Source: Actinopolymorpha singaporensis
GTDB taxonomy: Bacteria > Actinomycetota > Actinomycetes > Propionibacteriales > Actinopolymorphaceae
Length of the DNA stretch: 64,000 bases
Direction: 5' to 3'
NCBI RefSeq assembly: GCF_900104745.1
Contig: NZ_LT629732.1
Coordinates: 2,715,981 to 2,779,980, forward strand
The number at the start of each line of letters is the position of its first letter. Position 1 is the first letter of the stretch. Of the stretch, positions 8,485 to 15,196 are shown piece by piece. Made by a program: the position numbers and the translations under genes. The notes below the pieces were generated by a model. That model was not told the DNA's origin. It did not search any database and was given only the letters and a program-made list of their open reading frames with translations.

Positions 8485-9347
8485 ATGCACCGCGTGGTGG
8501 CTCTGGTGCGGCCGGTGCAGTCGACGTTCGAGCTCGGTTGCGCGGTCGAGGTCTTCGGCACGGCGCGGCCGGGCGTGCCCCGGCACTACGAGTTCGGGGT
8601 ATGCACGGAAACGCCGGGGTCGGTGCCCACGTCGGCCGGCTACGCGAGGTGTTCGCGCTCGCCCGCACCGGGTTGCTGGACGGCCGCTCGGCCACGACGC
8701 ACTGGGCGAACGCCGAGCGGCTGGCGCGGGAGTTCCCGCGGATCGAGGTGAAGCCGGACGTGCTCTACGTCGACCACGGCGACCTCGCCACGAGTGCTGG
8801 TGCCGGTGCGGGCGTCGACCTGTGTCTTCATCTCGTACGCCGAGACCACGGTGCCGCGTACGCTTCTCTGCTCGCGCGGCACATGGTGATGCCGCCGCAC
8901 CGCGAGGGCGGGCAGACGCAGTACGCGCCGCCCGCACCGGCCTCGGACGGACTGGACGGCCTCCTCGAATGGGCCGGTGCACGCCTCGAAACCCCTTTGT
9001 CCGTGGACGATCTGGCCGCGTACCTCAGCATCTCGCCTCGCACCCTGGCGCGGCGGTTCGCCGACCGGCTCGGCACCAGCCCGGGTGCGTGGTTGCTGTC
9101 CCAGCGGGTGGCCCGGGCACGCATCCTGCTGGAGGAGACCGACCTGCCGGTGGACACGATCGCCACCCGCGTGGGCCTTGCCTCGGCGGTCAACCTGCGC
9201 CGCAGGTTTCGGGACCAGGTGGGTACGACCCCCGGCGCCTACCGGCGCGCGTTCCGGGCTCCCGGTGACCTCGCAACCCACCCCGGTCAGGAGCCGGAGC
9301 CGGGAGTCAGGAGCTCCATGAGGTGTCCGTCGGGGTCGCGGAAGTAG
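8485..9347 (+). pseudogene. Broken GlxA-family (DJ-1/PfpI plus AraC HTH) regulator
   Basis: The reading frame from ATG 8485 gives 54 residues of a DJ-1/PfpI-type domain (F-E-L-G-C-A-V-E-V-F-G) up to T-S-A-G-Y-A near 8646. From about 8640 a different frame carries the rest: F-A-L-A-R-T-G-L-L-D-G-R-S-A-T-T-H-W, L-C-L-H-L-V-R-R-D-H-G, and a complete AraC two-helix DNA-binding domain to 9347. Relative to intact GlxA-type regulators, roughly 45-50 residues that include the nucleophile-elbow region are missing at the junction, and the frame is shifted. A short version starting at ATG 8601 could still make an isolated HTH protein. The tail overlaps the convergent VOC gene by 61 bases. Confidence 0.75.
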
Positions 9348-9670
9348 GTGCCCCTTCGGCCTTCGTAGCGCTTGCTGTGATAGATCCGCCCCTTCTCCTC
9401 GCAGGCAGGATCGCCGTAGTAGGTGATCCCACCTTCCTGGATGCGAGCGACGGCGGCGTCGAACTCCTCCTCGCTGACCATGAACGCGTAGTGGTGCGGC
9501 TCGATGGCGTCATGGTGGTCGTAGTCCAGGGTGACGTGGTTGGCCAGCGTGACAGGTGTGAAGTGGGCCACCGGCGGGTCCACCGTGAGGCCGAGGATGT
9601 CGGCCAGGAACTTCGCCGAGGTTTGCGGATCGCGGGAGGGGACGATGGTGTGGTTCAGCTCGACCGGCAT
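9287..9670 (-). CDS. VOC-family (glyoxalase/dioxygenase fold) protein
   Basis: 127 aa, one VOC unit with two beta-alpha-beta3 modules. His7 in L-N-H-T-I-V, the central His-Tyr of E-P-H-H-Y-A-F and Glu in H-L-M-E-L-L near residue 117 form the typical metal site. Small VOC proteins of this sort include fosfomycin-type thiol transferases, glyoxalases and isomerases, so the function is open. The RBS is weak; a CAGGCT box six bases before the ATG could be a leaderless promoter. Confidence 0.75.
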   Translation of the reverse strand: MPVELNHTIVPSRDPQTSAKFLADILGLTVDPPVAHFTPVTLANHVTLDYDHHDAIEPHHYAFMVSEEEFDAAVARIQEGGITYYGDPACEEKGRIYHSKRYEGRRGTYFRDPDGHLMELLTPGSGS

Positions 9671-9779
9671 GAGTGCAGCCTGACAACTGCGTGCCCGGCC
9701 ACGCGTCATCCTGCCGGAGACAGTTGCCGTACGCCTCCTGCCGTATGCCCGCCTGAGTGTGGTCGGGGCCGGCCGGCGG

Positions 9780-10289
9780 TCAGTCGCCGGTCGTCCCGTC
9801 GACGATCTCGCGGATGATGTCGATGTGCCCGTTGTGGCGGGCGTTCTCCTCGACCAGGTGGTGCAGGATCCAACGCAGGTTGATCTCCCGCCCGTCGCGC
9901 AGCGGGTGGGCGGCCACCATGTCGAGGTCCCACCCGGCGATCTGCGTGTCGTGCTCGCGGGCAAGCTGTTCGTAGTCGGCGATCACCTCGGCCAGCGGCA
10001 TGGTGAGGCGATAGTGGAACTCCCGGTCGGGGTCCTCCTCGGTCCAGGGGCCTTCGTCCTCGTGTCCGAGCAGTCGCACCTGGATCCAGGAGTACTCCAC
10101 CCAGCGCAGGTGACTGATCAGCCCGGAGACCGTCATCATCGGCGAGGTCGGCAGCGGCGCCCTGGCCGCGTCGGCATCGGAGAGGCCTTCGCACTTCGCG
10201 ATCGCCGTCTTGCGGGTGTAGTCGAGCATGGTCAGCAGCGTGGAACGCTCGTCGAAGGTTGCGGGTACGTCGGTGCGGTCTGTCGTCAT
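9780..10289 (-). CDS. DinB-like DUF664 protein
   Basis: 169 aa four-helix bundle of the DinB/YfiT superfamily, DUF664 branch. The expected metal-binding histidines are visible in I-S-H-L-R-W-V-E and in H-H-L-V-E-E-N-A-R-H-N-G-H. Members are thiol-dependent metalloenzymes or of unknown role. An AGGATC stretch precedes the start. Divergent from the membrane-protein/repressor operon. Confidence 0.8.
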   Translation of the reverse strand: MTTDRTDVPATFDERSTLLTMLDYTRKTAIAKCEGLSDADAARAPLPTSPMMTVSGLISHLRWVEYSWIQVRLLGHEDEGPWTEEDPDREFHYRLTMPLAEVIADYEQLAREHDTQIAGWDLDMVAAHPLRDGREINLRWILHHLVEENARHNGHIDIIREIVDGTTGD

Positions 10290-10355
10290 GTGCTGATCCT
10301 GCCCGGTGCCGCCGCCGACCGGCGAACCGGTTTCACGCCGGACGGCGGCTGGAGA

Positions 10356-10379
10356 CTTGTATCAACTGATTGACACAAG
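10356..10379. promoter_or_regulatory. Operator 1 of the YtrA-type repressor operon
   Basis: Inverted repeat CTTGTATCA-N6-TGACACAAG. The same arms occur again 48 bases further on. The right arm contains the TTGACA that serves as the -35 element, so binding here would block RNA polymerase. Confidence 0.75.
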
Positions 10380-10400
10380 CGTCCTCGTTGGGTCTATGCT
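10370..10400 (+). promoter_or_regulatory. Promoter of the membrane protein/repressor operon
   Basis: TTGACA at 10370-10375 and TATGCT at 10395-10400, 19 bases apart. The -35 lies inside operator 1 and the expected transcription start lies in operator 2. Confidence 0.6.
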
Positions 10401-10403
10401 CCG

Positions 10404-10427
10404 CTTGTATCAAGTCGCTGACACAAG
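10404..10427. promoter_or_regulatory. Operator 2 of the YtrA-type repressor operon
   Basis: CTTGTATCA-N6-TGACACAAG with arms identical to operator 1 and a different 6-base centre. It covers the expected start of transcription and ends at the ribosome binding site. Confidence 0.75.
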
Positions 10428-10437
10428 GAGCGCTGTC

Positions 10438-11388
10438 GTGTCCGGTGGTTTCGCGTTGGCTCTTCCGCTGGTGGCGTTGGTCGCCTGCCTTGCCGTGGTC
10501 CTGTGGGCTGTGCCGCGCCGCCGCGCGCTGGTCGCCGTCGACGAGGCCGCGCACCCGGGGCTCGCGCGACTTCGCCGCTCCACGTTGCTTGGACGCGGTG
10601 TGGCGATGGTGGCCGGGGTGATCGCCGCGGTGGCGACCGCCTCGACGGGCGGGCTGGGCCGCGGGTTCGCGCTCGCCCCGGCCGTGTTCGCCGCAGTACA
10701 GATCGTGGGCGTACTCGCCGCTGATCTCCTCGCCCGCGACGACGCCCGCACGCAAGGTACGGCAGGACTGGAGGTCCGGCGGGTGCGCGACTTCTCGCCT
10801 CCGCGGCTGGTGCGGTTCATCGTCGCGACGGGCGCGGTGCTGGCGCTGTTCCTCGCCTGGGCAGGGGTCGTGGCGGTGCCCGACGATCTCGGGCGGGCGG
10901 GACGGGCCCTCACCTACTCCTGCACTGTGGGCTGCGACCACAGGACGCTGAGTCCCTGGCCGGGTTCGTACTACTCGGTTCCGATGGTTGCCGCCTTGCT
11001 GCTCGTCCTCGTGCTCGCCGGCACCGCCGTCGGGGCGACGGTACGACGGCCGCGCAACGGTGCGGCACCGGAGATCGTCGCGGTCGACGACGTGGTCCGC
11101 CGGCGTTCGGTGGAGTCCGTGCTCGCCGCGGTGGGCGTCGCGTTCACCGGCAGCCTCGCGGGTACGGCACTGCTGGTCGGTGGCCGGCTGGCGGGTCTGG
11201 GAGCGAACCACGGACCGGCCGCCCTGCAGGTCGTGGGCTGGAGCACGCTCCTGGCGGGCCTGGCAGCGCTGGTGTGGCTCGTGTGGTGCCTGGTCGCGCT
11301 CCTGCTTCCCGGCGCGAGCGCCAAGCCGGCTCCGCGTTCCCTCCTTGCCTCGCCTCTCACCAGTGGGCGGGAGCGGGCGCGGGGATGA
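10438..11388 (+). CDS. Multi-pass membrane protein of unknown function
   Basis: 316 aa with about seven hydrophobic segments (near residues 4-25, 55-75, 80-103, 125-148, 182-202, 228-250 and 264-295) and basic cytoplasmic loops. A Cys-x3-Cys pair sits in an outward loop before the fifth segment. No family is recognised. The GTG start has AAGGAG seven bases upstream. Its last four bases overlap the repressor gene as ATGA, so the two are translated together; by analogy with ytrA operons it is probably the repressor's main target. Confidence 0.75.
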   Translation: MSGGFALALPLVALVACLAVVLWAVPRRRALVAVDEAAHPGLARLRRSTLLGRGVAMVAGVIAAVATASTGGLGRGFALAPAVFAAVQIVGVLAADLLARDDARTQGTAGLEVRRVRDFSPPRLVRFIVATGAVLALFLAWAGVVAVPDDLGRAGRALTYSCTVGCDHRTLSPWPGSYYSVPMVAALLLVLVLAGTAVGATVRRPRNGAAPEIVAVDDVVRRRSVESVLAAVGVAFTGSLAGTALLVGGRLAGLGANHGPAALQVVGWSTLLAGLAALVWLVWCLVALLLPGASAKPAPRSLLASPLTSGRERARG

Positions 11389-11771
11389 CCGTCGGGCTGC
11401 GTGTCGATGGGAACGATCCCACACCTCCGTACGAGCAGCTACGCCGTCAGCTGGCCAACCTGATCGAGACCGGCGCGCTCACCGACGGAACCCGCCTGCC
11501 ACCGGTGCGCCAGCTCGCCGCGGACCTGGGGCTGGCGACCGGCACGGTCGCTCGCACATACCGCGAACTGGAGACGGCAGGGCTGGTTCGATCACGTCGG
11601 GCAGCAGGTACGACCGTCACCGCCGCGCGGCCGGGGCTGTCGAGTGCCGACCAGCGGGCCCGGCTCGAGGATCTGGTGGCGACGGCTGTTGCCCGGGCCC
11701 GCCACCTCGGGGCGAGTGATGCCGAGATCCGCGCAGCGACCGAGTCCGCGCTCCGCCGGCCATCGGGCTGA
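11385..11771 (+). CDS. GntR-family regulator, YtrA subfamily
   Basis: 128 aa, the short form typical of YtrA. The winged helix runs from P-P-Y-E-Q-L-R-R-Q through R-L-P-P-V-R-Q-L-A-A-D-L-G-L-A-T-G-T-V to L-V-R-S-R-R-A-A-G-T-T-V. The C-terminal part is a pair of dimerisation helices without a ligand domain. It should bind the two identical palindromes upstream of the operon and repress its own synthesis. It starts by ATGA overlap with the membrane gene. Confidence 0.88.
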   Translation: MTVGLRVDGNDPTPPYEQLRRQLANLIETGALTDGTRLPPVRQLAADLGLATGTVARTYRELETAGLVRSRRAAGTTVTAARPGLSSADQRARLEDLVATAVARARHLGASDAEIRAATESALRRPSG

Positions 11772-11818
11772 AGCGGGCGGCCGGCCGCAAACTGATCGAC
11801 CGTGGACCTCAGCCCACC

Positions 11819-11824
11819 TAGGGT
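11819..11824 (+). promoter_or_regulatory. -10 box of a leaderless promoter
   Basis: TAGGGT followed by six bases and then GTG, the usual arrangement for a leaderless transcript in actinobacteria. It decides the start of the methyltransferase. Confidence 0.5.
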
Positions 11825-11830
11825 GTGCGC

Positions 11831-12694
11831 GTGCCCCACTACACACACGTACTCGGATGGCTGGTGGGCCTGGAAGGCGTCGCTCTCCTTCGAGCGCAGG
11901 CCGGCGACCCTCTGGGCTCGAGCCGTGAGTTCGTGCAGGCTCGCCTTGACGAGGTTCGCGCGATGCTCGCGGATCCCGACCTGTCTGCACGGCCCGGTGG
12001 GATGGTCGGTGACATCGGCACGCGCGACGGCTACGCCCAATGGGTCCATTCCTACGACGACCCCGGCAACCCGCTGATCGCGGCCGAGGAACCGGTGGTG
12101 CGTCCTTTGCTGGACGCGCTGAAGCTCGGCCGGGTGCTGGACGCCGCATGCGGGACCGGTCGGCACTCGCACTACCTTGCTGAGCTGGGACACGAGGTTG
12201 TCGGCGTCGACTCCTCGCCGGAGATGCTCGCCCGTGCCCGGGCCAAGGTCCCTGCCGGTGAGTTCAGGGAAGCTGCGCTTGACGAACTGCCCTTTCCTGA
12301 CGGGAGTTTCGACTCCCTTGTATGCACCTTGGCGCTGACGTACCAACCGCGGCTGGAGCCGACGTTGGCGGAGTTCGCGCGCGTGCTGCGGCCCGGTGGT
12401 CAGATGATCCTCTCCGACATCCACTGGCTGTCGCTCTACCTCGGCGGCGTCTCGTCGATCGACGGTCCGGATGGGAGACTCGCGATGCCCGCCAGCCGTT
12501 TTCTGCCGTCGGACTACCTCCGTGTCGCGATCGCCTCGGGGTTCACGGTCCGCGCCTGTCACGAACCCAGGTGGGGAGACGTCCCCGGCGGTCACGGTGG
12601 TTCGGACGCACAGCGTTACTGCCCGGAAGCGGTACGCGTGGCGTGCCGGGACACTCCAGCGCTGATCGTGTGGCACCTGGAGCGGGCAGCGTGA
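11831..12694 (+). CDS. Class I SAM-dependent methyltransferase
   Basis: 287 aa. Motif I V-L-D-A-A-C-G-T-G-R-H-S is near residue 100, the ribose-binding acid is in V-V-G-V-D-S-S-P-E-M-L, and motifs L-D-E-L-P-F-P-D-G-S-F-D and L-R-P-G-G-Q follow in the Methyltransf_11 pattern. The N-terminal 90 residues are helical and may select the substrate, which is unknown. Start is taken as GTG 11831 from the leaderless promoter spacing; GTG 11825 is possible. GTGA overlap links it to the following acetyltransferase remnant and so to the phosphotransferase gene. Confidence 0.8.
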   Translation: MPHYTHVLGWLVGLEGVALLRAQAGDPLGSSREFVQARLDEVRAMLADPDLSARPGGMVGDIGTRDGYAQWVHSYDDPGNPLIAAEEPVVRPLLDALKLGRVLDAACGTGRHSHYLAELGHEVVGVDSSPEMLARARAKVPAGEFREAALDELPFPDGSFDSLVCTLALTYQPRLEPTLAEFARVLRPGGQMILSDIHWLSLYLGGVSSIDGPDGRLAMPASRFLPSDYLRVAIASGFTVRACHEPRWGDVPGGHGGSDAQRYCPEAVRVACRDTPALIVWHLERAA

Positions 12695-13265
12695 ACGCGA
12701 GCCCGCAGGAGCCCCGCTTCGTCGAGTTTGCCGACGACGCACTGCCGGCCGAACTGCGGTGGCAGGTGCTGTCCTTCCTGCGGATCGTGTGGCCGGAAGG
12801 CTTCACCGGCGACCTTCGGTACCGCGACTGGATCACCCGTGCCGAGTACCAGCCGTACCACCTTCTCTACGTCGCGGACAGCCTGGTGGTCAGTCACCTG
12901 GAGATCGTCGATCACGAGGTCGGGTGCGATGGAGTGACCTACCAGGCCCAGGCTCTGACGAGCGTGCTCACGTTCCCGCCGTTTCGGCGTGAAGGCTGGG
13001 CGAGCAGACTCGTGGCGACCGCATGCCGACGAATCGAGGCCGGCGATGGCGATCTCGGACTCATCTGTTGCTCACCCGAGAAGGTCGGCTTCTACGCCGC
13101 GCCTCCGGCTGGGCGCCGATTCCGGGTGTCCAGGTGATGGTGGGTGACGGGGAGAACGCCTGGCCGACCGGGCAGTCGGCGCTCGCCACATTCCTGACGG
13201 ACAAGGGACAGCGTGGCCGCAACGCCCTCAGTGGGTCCCCGTTCCGGCTCCGGGACGAGGTGTGA
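12691..13265 (+). pseudogene. GNAT acetyltransferase interrupted by a frameshift
   Basis: From the GTG overlapping the methyltransferase stop, the frame reads a GNAT-like protein up to S-P-E-K-V-G-F-Y-A-A near 13104, then drifts into basic residues and stops at 13137. The expected C-terminal part, S-G-W-A-P-I-P followed by a T-F-L-T-D-K-G strand, is intact in the other frame and ends at 13263-13265, exactly overlapping the next start as TGATG. A one-base loss around 13100-13110 explains both halves. Restored, the protein would have about 190 residues. It may be a real mutation or a sequence error. Confidence 0.7.
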
Positions 13266-14239
13266 TGCGTAAGCCGGATGTGGACCCTGGCGCGCTGAAC
13301 GCCTTGCTGGGCGAGATCTTCGGGTCGCAGCAGGAGTTCACCTGCCGACGCACACCCACCGGATCCTCCACCCAGGTCTACCGGGTCGACCGGGGTGCCG
13401 AGACCTTCTACGTTCGGATCGCGGAGGAGGAGCAAGCCAGCCTTGCTCCGGAGGCCGAACTACACCGTGCGCTTCACTCGGCCGGGGTGCGAGTACCCGC
13501 GGTGGTCCACTACGAGCCGTTCGACGAGACGCTGACTCGCTCGGTGATGGTGACCAGGGAGGTGCCCGGCGCACCGTTGAGTGCCTCCGGCCCGGCTCGG
13601 GCGGTAGCCGACATCGGTCGTTCGGCCGGACGCGACCTGGCGCGGATCCACGACGTACCGGTGCGTGGTTTCGGCTGGGTCTGCCGCGAGCACGACCGGG
13701 CCGGCTGGCCGCTTCGCGCGGAGCATCGTACGTACGCCGAGTACGTCGACCCCTCGGCTGCCGCCGGCCCACTTTCCGGGGTTTGTTTCTCCACCGACCA
13801 GGTTCGCACCGTCGAACGCCTGTTACAGGAGGCCGTCGAGGTCGGGCCCGCCGCAGAGATCGGGTCGGTGGCACATGGTGACTTCGATGCCGGTCACATC
13901 TTCGAGAAGAACGGCGCATACACGGGACTGATCGACTTCGGTGAGATCCGGGGGACCGACTACACGTTCGACTTCGCGACGCTTTGCCTGAACGCTGAGG
14001 AGAACCCGCCGGTTGCCCAGTTGCTGGGACACGTGGAGGACGGATACGCCGAGGTGCGTGCGCTCCCGGACGACCACCGGCGTCGGCTCTACCTGGCGTG
14101 TGTCCTCAGCGCCACCCATCGCCTGTCCACCTGGTACGAACGTGACGGCGAGCGAGCGTTCGACGGGTGGTTCTTCCGATGGATCAGGGACTGCCTGGTC
14201 GCCATGCTCGACTCTGGGCGGGTGCCAACGATCGATTGA
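13265..14239 (+). CDS. Aminoglycoside phosphotransferase-family kinase
   Basis: 324 aa with the protein-kinase-like fold. The catalytic loop V-A-H-G-D-F-D-A-G-H-I is near residue 200 and the metal-binding L-I-D-F-G-E about 15 residues on. An N-lobe lysine equivalent is not obvious (Y-V-R-I-A-E in its place). Members phosphorylate antibiotics, choline, homoserine or sugars; nothing here fixes the substrate. The start overlaps the stop of the acetyltransferase remnant by one base, indicating one transcript from 11831. Confidence 0.8.
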   Translation: MRKPDVDPGALNALLGEIFGSQQEFTCRRTPTGSSTQVYRVDRGAETFYVRIAEEEQASLAPEAELHRALHSAGVRVPAVVHYEPFDETLTRSVMVTREVPGAPLSASGPARAVADIGRSAGRDLARIHDVPVRGFGWVCREHDRAGWPLRAEHRTYAEYVDPSAAAGPLSGVCFSTDQVRTVERLLQEAVEVGPAAEIGSVAHGDFDAGHIFEKNGAYTGLIDFGEIRGTDYTFDFATLCLNAEENPPVAQLLGHVEDGYAEVRALPDDHRRRLYLACVLSATHRLSTWYERDGERAFDGWFFRWIRDCLVAMLDSGRVPTID

Positions 14240-14265
14240 CGCGCGAATCCCGCTGCTGCCGTCGG

Positions 14266-14555
14266 CTATGCCGGCGTCGGGGCGCGCAGAGCCTGGCGGA
14301 GCCGGCCGAACACCGGTGCGAGGCTGTCCGGGGCGGGCCATCCGTTGATGCACGCGAGCAGCTTGGAAGTACCGCTCGCGTCGAGGAGCGAAGTTCCAGG
14401 CGCGCCAGGGCATCGGTGTCGTAACGGCGGTAGCCGCTGGGCTGCGTTCGGTCGGCGGCACGGTCCCGCGATCGGAGTAGAAGCGGATGGTCTTGACCGT
14501 GAGCCCGGTCAGCCGCGCCAGTTCCCCGGATCGTGTAGAGCCTGCCGTCGTTCAT
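14266..14555 (-). pseudogene. Remnant of a MerR-family regulator
   Basis: The start M-N-D-G-R-L-Y-T-I is followed, after a one-base shift, by G-E-L-A-R-L-T-G-L-T-V-K-T-I-R-F-Y-S-D-R-G, the MerR helix-turn-helix. The frame then shifts back for G-Y-R-R-Y-D-T-D-A-L-A-R-L-E-L. A third stretch, in yet another frame, reads I-N-G-W-P-A-P-D-S-L-A-P-V-F and ends at TAG 14266-14268, as do C-termini of longer MerR proteins. The whole remnant is 290 bases against the roughly 750 of an intact gene, so at least two frameshifts and a large internal deletion have occurred. Confidence 0.75.
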
Positions 14556-14561
14556 GCGCCC

Positions 14562-14589
14562 ACCCTCAAGCGTCCCTTTGGTGGAGGGT
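14562..14589. promoter_or_regulatory. Probable operator of the lost MerR regulator
   Basis: Inverted repeat ACCCTC-N16-GAGGGT just upstream of the remnant, with a TTGACC overlapping one arm on the minus strand. This fits a MerR-type autoregulated promoter. Confidence 0.5.
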
Positions 14590-14924
14590 CAAGCGCTCCG
14601 GCGCCGCTTCCGCGTGGGTGGGCGGTGGAAGAGCAGCAGATCCCGGACGTACGACGGAACGGCGCGCCACGGGAGGTCGTACTCGTCCCCGGAGTCGGCG
14701 AGGACGAGGGTGCTCTCGTCCCGCACGGCACACATGACGGCGACCCCGCTACCGGTGGCGAGCTCGACCAGGACGTCGGCCCGGTCCGGAAAAGCCGGTG
14801 CCGGGCGTACGACGATCTGGTACGTCACTCCTGCGAGCCCGAGCCGCCGGGAGATCTCCGCCGTCAACCGGTCGATCCGCCTGGCCAGGCGACGTCGGTC
14901 CGCGCGCTCGTGACTCTCGGTCAT
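14589..14924 (-). CDS. Small protein of unknown function
   Basis: 111 aa, soluble. An N-terminal basic helix (R-R-R-L-A-R-R-I-D-R-L) leads to an alternating strand pattern (Y-Q-I-V-V-R-P, D-V-L-V-E-L, V-A-V-M-C-A-V-R) and an Arg/Lys-rich tail. No family is recognised. The ATG has GGAGG about nine bases upstream. It lies just upstream of the MerR remnant on the same strand; its stop is inside that gene's presumed operator. Confidence 0.55.
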   Translation of the reverse strand: MTESHERADRRRLARRIDRLTAEISRRLGLAGVTYQIVVRPAPAFPDRADVLVELATGSGVAVMCAVRDESTLVLADSGDEYDLPWRAVPSYVRDLLLFHRPPTRKRRRSA

Positions 14925-15196
14925 CGGTGGGCCTCCGCCGCGAGACGTGGACAGGGCGTGGCCAGGAACACCCCTGCCACGAAGGTCCGACCCTATCCTG
15001 CGGAAGACCCCAGGCGCCGACTCGCTTCGCGGACGTCGCGAAGGTGGCTGGCTGCCCGTAGACGTCCGCGCCGTTCACGTCCGGGTCGGGCCACCTCTCA
15101 ACTTATGGTCTTGACCGATATGCCGGTCCGGCCGACACTGATCATCGGTTTCGCCTGGGGACCCCCGCCAGCGACGGGCGAAGGAGTCGATCGGAC

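Noticed and set aside
8601-8660. Programmed frameshift in the GlxA-type gene
   Set aside because: There is no slippery run, and about 45 residues are missing, which slippage cannot supply.
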